NCBI GenBank assembly: GCA_964019155.1
Contig: OZ025242.1
Span: 68,706,540-68,770,539 of the forward strand
Reading direction: 5' to 3'
Length of the DNA stretch: 64,000 nucleotides
DNA from: Osedax fenrisi
Lineage: Eukaryota > Annelida > Polychaeta > Sabellida > Siboglinidae
This document shows, in pieces, positions 38,270-49,906 of the stretch (positions within the stretch are counted from its first letter, which is position 1; each line of letters begins with the position of its first letter). The notes beneath the pieces are model-generated. The model was not told where the DNA came from. It was given only the letters and a program-made list of their open reading frames with translations, and made no database searches. A program made the position numbers and the translations under genes.

Positions 38270-40490
38270 ATAGAATAATATAGTCATACGAACTCTAGGT
38301 CTCACACTGCGTATTCAGCGCACACACATAAGCCCTCCAACAATATCAATAGTTTATTAATTTATTTCCTGCTTATAGTGATTATGTTTATTTAGTATAT
38401 GTACTACTATAATGAAGTGTAATGGAGATAACTCAATATTATTATAACTTGCATTATTATATTATTAATAATATTTAACATGATTTTTGGTTCAGTTTGA
38501 TAATTAAATAAAATGTAAAATTGCTCTCGTCATCTACCCTAATTGACAACATAAAGTATTATTGTTAAATATTTGTTTGTATAGTATTAGTAGTATAATA
38601 TTAGTTATAATAGAATGGAATAGTGTATTGGGTATAGTGTACAGCATATATTTGTATTATATTTAGTATGTTGTAAATTACTATATTTGACAGTATTCAC
38701 AAGAGAAGTATTATGTATTATTTGTGCATATAAAGTAGATTTTGCGAATATGAACAAAATATAAATGTAATACAGTCTTGGTTATTCTTTCAATATCTTA
38801 AATTAAAATAATATTTAAATAAATGTATATATATAAATTAATTTTATATTTAGGTATAAATATTAAGTACAAATATAATATAATATTTATTAAATAGTTA
38901 TCGGTAATAATATTTCAAGTATTTATTATATTAAATGGACATATTTAAAAGTCTGTCGCAGAAACTTATCTATAAAATCAAAATGGGGACAGAAGAAGGC
39001 GATGGATATGGACGATCCAGATATATTTTAATGTGTTAACCTAATATTAAGATACATCTAATACTATGATTATATTAATAGTCATTATTTATAAATAAGT
39101 TTTACATGTAAATGTCACAATAACAATTATGTATGATAATATATACAGTACGCTATTAAACCATTTAAACATATACATATCTATAAGAAGGAATATAATA
39201 TACATATGCATATTTATTGATTGCTATTAATATTGCATTATTATTATTATTCTACATTGTATTAGTACATACTGTATAATATCGGTATTATTAAAACAAA
39301 AACAAAATAGTTGAATAATAAAATAATATGTATAATGGGTATATAATATACTTAGTATAATAAGAGTAAATAATTAGTAAATGTGTAACTATATAAAATT
39401 ATATTTTATATTAACAAATATATATTATTAATAAATTATATATCACTACCTGTACAATTAATATATATAAGTGTTACTATAGAAATGATATGATATAAAT
39501 GTTAATAATTAATACTATAACATTGTAGGTGGTTATCATTTTATAAATGAGTGCATGTGATTACTGCAGTGTATATCATATATTATTTAAGAAAATTAAT
39601 ATTATATTTGATATAATTTAGTAGTATATAAAATGTAAACCTAGTTGGTAATTTTAATTTGAAAATATTATATTATACTTGCAAGGTAATTTTATTTAAA
39701 TCGTTTTAAATATATTTAATTTAATAGCTTATACTTTAATTTATCATTTTTTATAGTTCATATCATAGATTTATAGTTAACCGGTTTAGTATGTAACACA
39801 CACTCTATGTTATATAGTATCATACTAAGAATGTAAGATAATAATTATTATAATAATATAATAATTTAAAATTCAACCTATTAGTATATAATTTACTAGC
39901 TTAATATTATATATCAATATGTTATTAAATTATGTATATAAACAAAATAAATATGTTAGGCATACACATGTTAAATGAATATATGATTTATATACTTTGA
40001 AATATTTAAATCAAGTAAAGTAATTTATAAATATTTAAATATTAAAAAATAACAAGTAAAGTATTTGATAAATATTTAAATATTTAAAATAATATTTTGA
40101 TTGGCTCATATAATATACTAATGTCAGAGTTCATAAATTAATTGCCAATTTAAAAAGATTTTAAATATAGGAACAAATTTTATTTAAATAAAGCTAACTT
40201 TTAAACTAAAACATTATAATTCACAAAATAAATATATAAGTCATATTATCATTTCATAATATCACAGCTGTAAGATTATGTTATTTTAGATAATATTAAA
40301 ATCATAAACCTAAAATGACTAAATTAATAACAAACATGGCCGTTTTATGTATTCTTTAACATGACAAATTTGAAAAACGTACTGTAACAATTCTAGTTAA
40401 TAATATGATATATAATATATAACATTAGAAGTAGATAACTTATATCAATATAATACACTTGATGTCAATTGTATTTGATAAGTATTATAT
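38270..40490. other. AT-rich stretch without recognised genes
   Basis: Nothing identified apart from short TA runs. Confidence 0.5.
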
Positions 40491-40569
40491 ATATAAAATC
40501 GATTTTAAAAAGTACACTCCACCCTAATATATATATATGTGTGTCTGTGTGTGTGTGTGTGTATATATA

Positions 40570-41010
40570 TAGAGAGAGAGGGATATATATTACATGTACA
40601 TTGTACACGTAGTATATACTAAGGACACACATGTCCGTAGTATATCTATAGGCGTAGTTTATCTAGTATGACACGCCTATATCTAGAGGCGGGCGTTTCA
40701 ATTACGAAAGCGCGAGCTTCAATATTGAATAAACTATTTGTCATAGATTTTTGGCGCCGGTTTTAAACCACAACCTATATATATATATATATATATATAT
40801 ACTCACAAATATAACCACACTCACACACATACATTGTATGTGACATACACATACAACCACACACACACACGCACACATACAACCATACTCACACATACAC
40901 ACACTCACGTACACATACACACGCACACATACACACACATACACACGCACACATACAACCGCCTCAATTGCTGGTAACGTTTTGAAAACCATTCCCAACT
41001 CGTGCATCCT
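40570..41010. repeat. Inverted repeat, right copy
   Basis: Reverse complement of 32636-33000, with a (TA)n and (CA)n insert at 40775-40960 in place of unique sequence in the left copy. Together they bracket about 7.6 kb. Confidence 0.85.
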
Positions 41011-41047
41011 CCTAATATTATTAGGACCTAATAATAATACTAAATAC

Positions 41048-41492
41048 GGTAGCCAGTAATCTCGTACGAGTAATTTCGTACGACTTGTTAAATTTAATTT
41101 ATTTCATAATAATACAGTTTCTATATGATTATATATAATAACTTATTATATATTGATATAATATATTGTATTATTATAATAATTTAATTTATTTCATAAT
41201 TATACAGTTCTTATACGAATATATATAATAATTATATATATTCGTATAAGTCTTATACGAATATATATAATTATTATATATATTCGTATAAGAACTGTAT
41301 AATTATGAAATAAATTAAATTATTATAATAATACAATATATTATATCAATATATAATAAGTTATTATATATAATCATATAGAAACTGTATTATTATGAAA
41401 TAAATTAAATTTTATAAGTCGTACGAGATTACTAAATAAGTCGTACGAAATTACCTCGTACGGGATTACCTCGTACGAGATTACTGGCATTC
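41048..41492. mobile_element. Fold-back element with TCGTACGA ends and 8-bp target duplication
   Basis: A 445-bp near-perfect palindrome. Ends read GCCAGTAATCTCGTACGAG on both strands, with further TCGTACGA copies inside them; the arms continue through TTTCATAATAATACAGTTTC and TTCTTATACGAATATATA to the centre near 41248. CTAAATAC is directly repeated at 41040-41047 and 41493-41500, an 8-bp duplication as made by hAT transposases. No ORF. Confidence 0.85.
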
Positions 41493-42042
41493 CTAAATAC
41501 TATTTTAAATAGTATTTAGATTTTTATAAATATTTTAAATTAAAATACTATTTTAAATAGTAATATTAGTAATATTATTAAGAGTAATAGTAACTATTAG
41601 TAACTCATTATAATAATGATTATCATTATAATAATATTACTAAGTTTAACTTAAAGTTACTAAAGTAAGAATAATTTATACTAAGTATAATAGTATTATA
41701 ATACTTAATTTAAAATTTAAAATATTTGTTACAAATTAAATTTGAAATTTCGTACTCACATTTTTCAAGCATTGTTTGTAGATTTGTATATATATTTATA
41801 GATATATCGCTATATACTAAATACTATTCAAAAAAATATTTTATTGTATTCTATATTTTCGAATATGTAATACATATATCCTAATAGTGAATGTTATTAA
41901 TTATATACATTTTATTTTGAATTTAGTAACATTTATTATAAATTTGTTTATATTATTGCAAAGATAATAGATTAAGGTTTATCATAAACAATAGCTTAAC
42001 ATCATAGACAATAGCTCCATTTCTATGGTGAAAAACATAGAT

Positions 42043-42095
42043 TTAGAGCAATAAAAATGCTCTATTGAAATGGTGCTCTAAATCTATAAATCTAT
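42043..42095. repeat. Short hairpin
   Basis: ATAGATTTAGAGCA and its complement TGCTCTAAATCTAT enclose a 25-base loop that itself contains another pairable half. Confidence 0.7.
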
Positions 42096-42185
42096 AAGGT
42101 GGTAAAAATATACATATATATAATTAGGAATATCATATCTAATTATATATCTGTGTGAAAATAGAATATATATATATTTAGAAAA

Positions 42186-42700
42186 AGATGTGTCCGTAAA
42201 CATATTACTCGTCCCTTATGGGCTGTCTTTATTAATTCACTTGTAATTTCTCGTATTGATTATTGTTCTTCTTTATTATATAACCTTCCTGCTTCCTCCA
42301 TTGCCCCATTAAACAGATTCATCAGATCATCCATACGATCTATTTTAAATAATAAACTATCTGACCATTCCTTTATGGACTCCTTTCAACTTCTACATAT
42401 CCACTCTATTTGGAATGCACTCCCTTCATCTGTAAGATCCATTCAATCTACTGCTTCTTTCAATACTCATCTTAAGTAATATATATTCTCTGTGTAATTT
42501 CATTATATTATTATTATATTTATATTTCGTTCTTATTACTTCCACTTTGTTCTGTTGGGATTTTCGTTTTTTGTAGTTGTTGTGTTATATTATTATTATT
42601 TATTCTACGTGCACTTACGATGAGTATTATCACTTTGTAACGCTGCCTAATACATCTTATTTCATCATCATTTCATTATATATATATATTATTTATAAAT
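42186..42700 (+). mobile_element. LINE ORF2 tail (CR1/L2-like) with 3' UTR
   Basis: Open plus-strand stretch with LVISRIDYCSSLLYNLPASS, IAPLNRFIRSS, and after a gap LLHIHSIWNALPSSVRSIQS, TASFNTHLK and a stop. SRIDYCNxLLYxLP is the classic motif after the RT domain in CR1/L2-like elements, and IWNxLPxxxRxxxSxxxFxxxLK is their end. A part between them is deleted. Confidence 0.8.
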
Positions 42701-42884
42701 AAATTAAATCTATATCCCTATATATATATATATGGAAAATTCCATAACAAAAAGTGTGAATAAATTAAAAATTTGTAAATTTGATAAATAAATTTCAATT
42801 AGAGTACATATTAATCGGACTTGCTTGTATTTGGAATAAATAAATATTATATAAATAATTTAATATCAAATTAAACTATTCTAT

Positions 42885-43995
42885 TTAATAGGATAGATGT
42901 TACAATAAAGCCTTTGATAGAGTATGGCATGAGGGTTTATGGCATGTGATGTATTCTTTTGGAATAGGCAATGATATAATTCAATGTATTAAATCACTCT
43001 ATATTTCTTCTAAAAGCAGCGTACTACTAAATAAATATATATATAAATATATATATAATATAATAATATTGGAACAAAGTGTAATACAACAGTAGGTGTG
43101 AGGCAAGGGTGCGTATTATCGCCTGTTCTGTTCAATATATTCCTGGAAAAAATGCTGGACTCTGTAACAAACCAACCATATAATATATCTATAGGAGGCA
43201 GAAAATTCAATAACCTGAGATTTTCGGACGATATTGATCTTAAATCAGGTTCCGAAAGTGAACTACAAACTATAACTGATGCACTAGAAAAAACATCGAC
43301 AGCATATGGCATGGAAATTAATCATGATAAATGCAAAATTCTTGTCAATGGAGAAGGTCCAACACCAATTATTTATATGTACAATAAACAGATTGAACAT
43401 GTGGAACATTTTAAATACCTCGGAGCAATGCTTAAAAATTCCGGCAACTCAAAAATTTAAATTCATATAAGATTAGCTACGGCAGTTTCAGCACTAGTAA
43501 AACTGGAAAAGATCTGGCGTAGCGGAGAAATCGAATTCAAACTTAAATTTAGATTATACAATTCATTAGTTCTGTCAATATTGCTTTATGGCTGTGAAAC
43601 ATGGACTCTGCTAGAAGAATCAAAGAAGAAGATCAGAGGTTTTGAGTCAAAACCTCACAGGCGTCTCTTGAATATTAGCTATAAAGAAAGAAAGACGAAT
43701 ATATTGATCAATAATTTAATAAATGAGAAAGTCGGCTCGTATGTACCTCTTCTTGATATAATAATGCGAAGCAAAATGACAAAATTCGGACATATGACTC
43801 GACACGATTCAATGTTCAAAACAATTATTCAATGCTATGTCGAAGGTAATAGAAAAATAGAAAGACCAAAGAAAAATTGGTTAAATGATATTTTTGAATA
43901 CTCTAATCTCCCTCTTCAGCAACTTTTAGTTATTTCAAAAGATCGTTATAAATCATAGAGCTAAAGAGAAACTTTAGCTCTATGTTATAAATGGA
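42885..43995 (+). mobile_element. RTE-like LINE remnant: RT and C-terminal region
   Basis: Starts inside the RT domain: NKAFDRVWHEGLWHVMYSFG and IKSLYISSKSSVLLN. A TA-rich insertion of about 35 bases (43024-43065) follows, then a frame change into VGVRQGCVLSPVLFNIFLEK, and NLRFSDDIDL. The catalytic FADD is here FSDD. A stop after NSGNSKI at 43460 and a restart give IRLATAVSALVKLEKIW, LLYGCETWTL, RRLLNISYKERKTN and MTRHDSMFKTIIQCYVEGNR. All parts are in the usual RTE order. Dead, but moderately young by its long open stretches. Confidence 0.88.
43957..43987. repeat. Hairpin at the end of the RTE remnant
   Basis: CATAGAGCTAAAG and CTTTAGCTCTATG enclose AGAAA. A related, longer hairpin with the same core occurs at 63441-63488. 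Confidence 0.7.
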
Positions 43996-44049
43996 AAAAG
44001 TTAATACAAGTATTGTCATGTTCTCCCCATACGATGCCTACGTCACGGG

Positions 44050-44720
44050 ACTAAGTAACTAAGTAAGTAATCGAAATAGTCAAAACAAACGAACATATTT
44101 TTCACATTTATTTAGAAAATATTTTAAAAGAATCTGGAAGAATAATATCTTATAGATTTATTAATTTAATATTAATTTTTTTTATAAAAACAATACAATT
44201 AATTAAATTATTGATGGTACAACCACGTATGTCAGTGTCCTAGGAGAGAATATTTTCTATGTTAAGAAGATTGAAGACGTGGTTAAGGTCAACATATAGG
44301 TACAAATATTGGATATATGCAATGAACATCAGGATATATTAGATTATATTGACGACAATTAATTGATAAAAGAATTTTTCCAAAGAAATAATTTTATAAG
44401 ACATTTTATAAGTATAACATAATAAATATATATACTATTTTGGGATTTAGTCTTGTTATAACATATATGTATATGTATACATATATATTATATATAATAT
44501 ATATATATATATGTATACATATTTCTTAAAATATTCCAGATATGTTCGTTACAGGATTAATCTTTTGTTAACTCAGTAAATTATAATTAGATGTTCTAAC
44601 ATTTAACATAAATCATAATGTGCACTCTATTATTAGGGGCGCTGCAACAGGGGTTGTCCCACCTGTTGCTATATCTCCTACAATTATCTTACTATAATGT
44701 CCCTATATCTCCTACCATTA
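44050..44720. other. AT-rich stretch
   Basis: No gene seen; a TA-rich quasi-palindrome lies at 44460-44525. Confidence 0.5.
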
Positions 44721-44739
44721 TCTATCTATAATTTCCCTA

Positions 44740-45010
44740 TATCACTATACAATTCTCGATGACGACGACGACCGAGCTGTCCAACCGAGAAGACCTGATT
44801 CTGGAACGCTCCAGAGTCGATCCCGTAAATTAGGAAACGTTTATTATTATTGTGGGCGTGACGTCTGGGATTTTCCAAGGTTAAATCCTTAAGGTTAAAT
44901 GAGAGAGTTATCCCTACGCGTCTGATACGAACAGACGTACGACGTACGTGATTCGAATATCGTCGAATGCCACGAGGATAATTGAAGTGGATACAATTTA
45001 TATCAAACAA
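44740..45010. other. Coding-like block, unidentified
   Basis: Both strands are open. Plus: ILDDDDDRAVQPRRPDSGTL, QSRSRKLGNVYYYCGRDVWD, FPRLNP, stop. Minus: 101 codons with RRTSVRIRRVGITLSFNLKD and VFSVGQLGRRRHREL. Base composition is balanced, unlike the flanks. I recognise neither product; it may be an exon or an old repeat. Confidence 0.25.
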
Positions 45011-45124
45011 CGAACTATCTTGACTTATCATTACTATAGTAATGTATACATCTATATTTATATTATTGTATAGATTTATAATAATGTATATATATATATA
45101 TAATATTTAAGTAATATGTGTTAT

Positions 45125-45452
45125 TTCTATGGAAACATAATAACAGAAACGTGGTTGCATTTGTAAACAAACGAATTTAAAAATAAATTAAAAATATAAA
45201 CAATATAAAAATTGTTTTTGTGCGTATTTTCGTAAAAGTAAATACGCCGATTACTATATACTTAGCTCCTGCATCAAATATGATCAAATGATAATAATGA
45301 TTATAAAAGTTAAATAGTTAATAAATGCAACATTAAAAGTGTAGCATTTTTTAATTTAATAAATGATAAAAGAATTAATAAATGAATTATAAATATATTA
45401 TATTAAAATGTGTATATGTTATGTAGTTATTATAAACTTGATGAATATTGGT
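45125..45452 (+). repeat. Dispersed repeat, second copy, downstream of the histone-like gene
   Basis: Related to 7130-7570; see that entry. It abuts the histone stem-loop. Confidence 0.6.
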
Positions 45453-45468
45453 GGTCCTAAAAAGGACC
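45453..45468 (-). terminator. Histone-type 3' mRNA stem-loop
   Basis: The minus strand reads GGTCCTTTTTAGGACC, a six-base-pair stem with a TTTT loop that fits the metazoan histone consensus GGYYYT-TTTN-ARRRCC, followed by ACCA. It starts 16 bases after the stop codon of the gene at 45485-45697. The known role of this element is binding of SLBP and U7-guided cleavage in place of polyadenylation. Confidence 0.75.
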
Positions 45469-45484
45469 GGGGGTATATGGGGGG

Positions 45485-45697
45485 TTAATTCACAACTCTT
45501 ATAACTTTCTCTTTAACAATTCTTATATCTGTTTTCTTCAACTTTTTTCTTTTTACTGTCTTGACCTGATTTTTTACAGCTGAAGGGTTTTTTTTAGCTA
45601 GCTTAATCTTACTAGTCTTTTTATTAATGAAGAGATTCCTTGGTGATGATACCAGTATCTTCGTGGGTGACATGACTTCAACTTTGGCATCCGACAT
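45485..45697 (-). CDS. Small lysine-rich, H1-tail-like chromatin protein
   Basis: Intronless 70-codon frame from ATG (A at -3) to TAA: MSDAKVEVMSPTKILVSSPR, later KKTSKIKLAKKNPSAVK and KTVKRKKLKKTD. It has 17 Lys and 4 Arg against 4 acidic residues, plus an SPTK and an SSPR motif like the SPKK-type DNA-binding motifs of linker histone tails. There is no room for the winged-helix globular domain of canonical H1 (about 75 residues). The histone stem-loop 16 bases downstream strongly suggests a replication-linked, non-polyadenylated mRNA. A nuclear DNA-binding role is inferred. It could also be a truncated histone H1 derivative or a dispersed copy, since its 3' flank recurs at 7.1-7.6 kb. Confidence 0.6.
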   Translation of the reverse strand: MSDAKVEVMSPTKILVSSPRNLFINKKTSKIKLAKKNPSAVKNQVKTVKRKKLKKTDIRIVKEKVIRVVN

Positions 45698-45779
45698 GTT
45701 TAAATCGCAAAAAATAATAATTATTAAAATAATAATATTATGAAATGTACTAGATATTCGTTAGTATAAATATAAATAA

Positions 45780-46000
45780 ACGGATCTATTAGTAAGTTTA
45801 ATTTGTAAGTATTTACGAAATTAAATTTAAACATAAATTTAAATATAAACATAACTTTCAGAAAGAGCCGTTTATATTTGAGATAAATTATTCTTATTAG
45901 TATTATTGTTTACGAAATTAAATTACAAATGTAAACATCAACTTACAGAAACAACCATTTGTATTAATAGGATAAATTAATGTTTTGTATAATATTATTT
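45780..46000. repeat. Diverged tandem repeat upstream of the histone-like gene
   Basis: Two units of about 110 bases share AATTTAATTTCGTAAA and a TTTCTGAAAGTT/TTTCTGTAAGTT block (minus strand). They might act as promoter repeats for the 45.5-kb gene; no TATA box of standard form is evident. Confidence 0.45.
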
Positions 46001-46314
46001 ATAATAATAATTGTCAAATATTACTGTGGTTAAACATTGAATGTTGTTAACATTACCTATAGGTATATAACACACAACACGATAATGTTGAAATACACAA
46101 GAAGGCACAATAATAAAATACATTATATACTTTTAATTCAATATATAAATAAATATATACTACTACTACGTTACGTAATTAAGGTGGAAAAGACAAGCTG
46201 AGTGTTAAATGTATCTTTATTCGAGTTAATCTATATCTACTTTATATAAATTCGTCGACTCGTTTAGCGAAGCGGCTTCGCGGTCGATTGTTGAAGGCCA
46301 CGATGCAACGATGG

Positions 46315-46434
46315 CTAGACACGCCCACTATCTTTTAGAGGCGTATCTATACAATATAGAATTAATATGATTAAGACAATAATAACATTAGGGACTACAC
46401 CTATTATAGTAAGTCCGCAAATTAAGAAGCTCAT
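46315..46434 (-). CDS. Candidate single-pass membrane micropeptide, 39 aa
   Basis: ATG to TAG on the minus strand just after the YY1/ETS block: MSFLICGLTIIGVVPNVIIV, LIILILYCIDTPLKDSGRV. It is a single hydrophobic helix of about 23 residues with a short polar C-terminus. No family recognised. A strong GTAAGG donor at 46439-46444, just before this ATG, means the ATG may instead lie inside a first intron; chance hydrophobic frames are also common in AT-rich DNA. Confidence 0.25.
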   Translation of the reverse strand: MSFLICGLTIIGVVPNVIIVLIILILYCIDTPLKDSGRV

Positions 46435-46439
46435 CGCTC

Positions 46440-46560
46440 CTTACCGAGCGGTTCACGGCGCCGCCATCTTGAAGTTGTGCCGGAAGCATACGTTATCCTA
46501 TAGGATGCAGTAGCCGTATCGGCATTGTAGTGAGTTAGGTGACGTCACGCTGGTATCTCA
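46440..46560 (-). promoter_or_regulatory. Promoter-like block with YY1, ETS and CRE motifs
   Basis: GC-rich island in AT-rich DNA. On the minus strand CAAGATGGCGGC (46460-46471) is a full YY1 motif, which in animals sits at the start site of housekeeping genes and in the sense direction. A CCGGAAG ETS site (plus strand, 46480-46486) and a perfect CRE, TGACGTCA (46540-46547), follow upstream. A donor-like CTCG/GTAAGG lies 17 bases downstream of the YY1 motif. Sense orientation points to a minus-strand gene. Confidence 0.55.
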
Positions 46561-46707
46561 GTTCACGGTGGACAACGGTTGACCACATGACCTTCAATTG
46601 GGGCATTGTATAACCAACGTAACTCGACGAATACTCCGCACCACACAAATATCATATTTTAATATACATGTACATATGTATACGTGTATACAGGTGTAAA
46701 TACACAC

Positions 46708-46710
<3 letters not shown>

Positions 46711-46749
<39 letters not shown>
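46711..46749. repeat. (TA)n microsatellite
   Basis: About 39 bases of TA. Confidence 0.9.
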
Positions 46750-46871
46750 CACTATAGAGAAATGTATACATATGTATACACATAGATTCATCTAAAGAGT
46801 CGAGTTATTAAATTATTATTTATTAGTATATTTTATATTCGATCATGTGTTTAGTAAAAACTGTTTACATG

Positions 46872-46873
<2 letters not shown>

Positions 46874-46927
<54 letters not shown>
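46874..46927. repeat. (TA)n microsatellite
   Basis: About 54 bases of TA. Confidence 0.95.
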
Positions 46928-46929
<2 letters not shown>

Positions 46930-46999
46930 ATAATAAAGTATACTATAGTAAGGTTTTCTTAATTTATATTTATTATAATATTTTATATTTATACAAGAT

Positions 47000-47618
47000 A
47001 TTTATACACACAATCTATACATTATTATTAAGAAGATCGCGCGTGCATGTATCATCGATATAGTGAGAAAGTGGACCTGTGCAATTGAATGTAGTGTACG
47101 GCACTATCCGCTACGAGCGCTGCAGTCGAAACCCACTATCTGGCCCACTACTTTTTATTTATAATAATATTTATTTATACATATATATATTGATAATTAC
47201 TACCAATGTTGATGTACTATCTATACTAAAAATAAAATTATATATTTAAAATACATCATATCAACATTCCGCGTAATTTTGTGTGTTTAATTTGAAGATA
47301 TCATACTATTTTATTGAAATGTATTGGTATTTATAATTTATATCCATTGATATAGATAGAAGTCACTTTAATCTATTTCGACGAAAAGCCTATAGTATAC
47401 TGTTTTAATATTTGACATATATAATATGACTAATATTCAATCAAAATCACTGATACTATTTTATTAATTTATTGATAACAGTGTAATTCACGTATCTATC
47501 TTTTACATGAATTGCGTGCGTCAATTGCTTATCCACTTTATTTATATCGATGCCGTGTATATACATTAATATATATCTGAATATATTTATTATAAGGTTA
47601 TTGTATTTTAATATTTAA

Positions 47619-47620
<2 letters not shown>
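47000..47620. other. AT-rich stretch
   Basis: A slightly GC-richer patch at 47035-47150 has no ORF of note; the rest is AT-rich. Confidence 0.5.

Positions 47621-47621
<1 letters not shown>

Positions 47622-47674
<53 letters not shown>
47622..47674. repeat. (TA)n microsatellite
   Basis: About 50 bases of TA, followed by a (TG)n-rich stretch to 47725. Confidence 0.95.
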
Positions 47675-47679
<5 letters not shown>

Positions 47680-47849
47680 GTGTGTGTATGTATTCGCGCG
47701 TGCGGGTGTGTGTTTGTGTGTGATATATTCATTCTATATATATTTAGTGTAAATTACGATTAATCCATATAAATACCTTATATATTAATGATCACATATA
47801 ATTAAATCATTATCTAAATACTAAATATATTTATTTTATTTAAAAATGT

Positions 47850-48315
47850 TTTATTGACTACAAAATCACGTGGTGGTTATGGGCGTCATGATCATCCTCC
47901 TCGAGGAGGAAACAAAATAAAATAAATAAAGTACAATAAAAATGAAGAAAAAGGGAGGGTATACCTATAGGTTACAATGTTAATAGGTGTGTAGAGAGTT
48001 TACATTTAAATATCGACAGGGATTTTAAACACCTAATTTCATATGGAAGAGCATTCCAGTATTTTGGAGCTACCACAGAGAAAGCAGATTCAGAGTGAGC
48101 AGAGATAGTCGAGCGTGGCACAATATTTATCGTGTGACATTTCCTGCTAGCTCGACTAAGGGTTTGAATACTGATCAAGTCTGCTAGTTACTCGGGAGAT
48201 CTAAGATGTATCACCTTATGGGTGATGCATATTAGTCTGTACCTGCAGAGATACCTAAACTTAAGCCAGTTGCTAATATTGAAGAGAACTTCATACTATA
48301 TACTATTATATATTT
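47850..48315 (-). mobile_element. LINE ORF2 tail and 3' UTR (CR1-like)
   Basis: Minus-strand frame, one stop near 48185: FNISNWLKFRYLCRYRLICI, then ISIQTLSRASRKCHTINIVP, SAFSVVAPKYWNALPYEIR and LSIFKCKLSTHLL. FSVxAPxxWNxLPxxIRxxxSxxxFKxxLxTxL is the conserved end of CR1/L2-type ORF2. The 3' UTR contains the palindrome CCTCCTCGAGGAGG at about 47896-47909. Confidence 0.85.
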
Positions 48316-48339
48316 ATATATAGTATACTATCAATAGCT

Positions 48340-49075
48340 GTTTCACTAATAACTATTTACTACTTAATCCCAATAAGACTTGAATTTTCCCCTTCCCACC
48401 ATAATATTCTCACAAATATACATAGGTCATACACTAATCCCTCCTTCAATACAACAAAATATCTTAGCATCCATATTAATAACAAATTAATATTTGATAA
48501 ACATATATCTACCTTACACCTCCACATTACACTATTTATTCAATATAAACAATATACGTTCTTACATCACAACATCCACCAAACTAACTATTAACCAGAC
48601 TTTAATTCTATCTCATCTATACCCTATACAAATAGTTCAACTTATATTAATATATTATGGATATATTCATTGTATATTTCTCCCTGACTAAACAACCTGA
48701 TTACATTTATCGAATAATTTCTCTCGATGCTACACCATGCAAACTACGATCCTCTAACTATACGGTCTTGACTGAACCATCCTTTCGCCGGAAAACACGT
48801 GGGAAACGTCGCTACTATGTTTGCACCAGCCTCCTTTGGAATAAACTCCATCCATCCCCCGAACCATTAACGAACACCTTCAAACATAAACTAAAGAAGT
48901 ACCTCATTGATCCTGATATATTAACTTCAAATATATTCGTTTCATCGCCACGGTGTATTATTGTCTGTACTAATTATGACTTTTATGTATTGTATTTTAT
49001 GTATTATTGAAACACTATAATAATTTTATAATTAGTGTTTAAATAAAATAATCATCATCATCATCATATATATAT
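48340..49075 (+). mobile_element. LINE copy 1 of the family at 58 kb, internally deleted
   Basis: Aligned over its length with 58790-59705: shared YLAYTxx/IHINNKL equivalents, then QPDYIYRIISLDATPCKLRS, SNYTVLTEPSFRRKTRGKRR, YYVCTSLLWNKLHPSPEP and TFKHKLKKYLIDPDI. It ends with AATAAAATAATCATCATCAT, an (ATC)n tail, then (TA)n. About 100 bases between the SHLYPI and TKQPDY parts are missing compared with the other copy. Confidence 0.85.
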
Positions 49076-49249
49076 ATATATATATATATACACGTATATA
49101 CTTGTCATCTACTTATACACTTGTACATACATACATCACTAAACATTTATTAAATACATTTAACATAAGAGATATTTCATAAACCACAGATATACGTACG
49201 TTATACGTTAATAGTAGACCACAATACAACATCTAATCGAAGTGTGTGT

Positions 49250-49440
49250 TCTCGGTAAGTGTATTTCCGGCGATTATTATTATCAAAGAGTATGAATTAC
49301 GTGCACACTTTAGTGATGCTGTATTGCTAGGGGGCCCGGATGATCATTTCGGCTGGTACACTAACGGCTACGGCAGCATTACTGCGCGGTCTAACTTCTC
49401 AGCGATAGTATTTCCGCAAGTTACTGTTAAATATAACTTA
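49250..49440 (+). other. Coding-like block, unidentified exon-like sequence
   Basis: Open stretch IIKEYELRAHFSDAVLLGGP, DDHFGWYTNGYGSITARSNF, SAIVFPQ with balanced composition, flanked by AT-rich DNA. No family recognised and no clear splice sites beyond a weak AG before the start. Confidence 0.25.
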
Positions 49441-49589
49441 TATACATATTACTTATATATATATATCATTATAATTATAAAATATTCTATGAAAAGGTTT
49501 AATATTACAACTTGAATCATTACAAAACTCGTATAACAAGGTAGAGAGCGATGTATATTTTGATGGAAAAGTTGTGGAACGGCTAAAGA

Positions 49590-49665
49590 CAACAATAGGA
49601 CAACAATAGACAACAATAGACAACAATAGGACAACAATAGACAACAATAGGACAACAATAGGAGT
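49590..49665. repeat. GACAACAATAG tandem repeat
   Basis: Alternating GACAACAATAG and GACAACAATAGG-type units, seven copies. Confidence 0.85.
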
Positions 49666-49906
49666 GTGACACGTGTAATAACTCTCTCCTTCGTTCTTCA
49701 ACATCGTACTGAAATCTATAATGAACGATTCACTAGCGATTGATGAAGGAACAGTAAATATAAATTGTGTGCATTTATCTCTACTAAATTCGTTATAACG
49801 AACACATGTTACCTGTTAATGTTATTCTAGGGGTATTCTTTAATGTATGACTTTTACATGTTGATCACAAACCTATATATATATATATATATATATTTAA
49901 ACTGTA

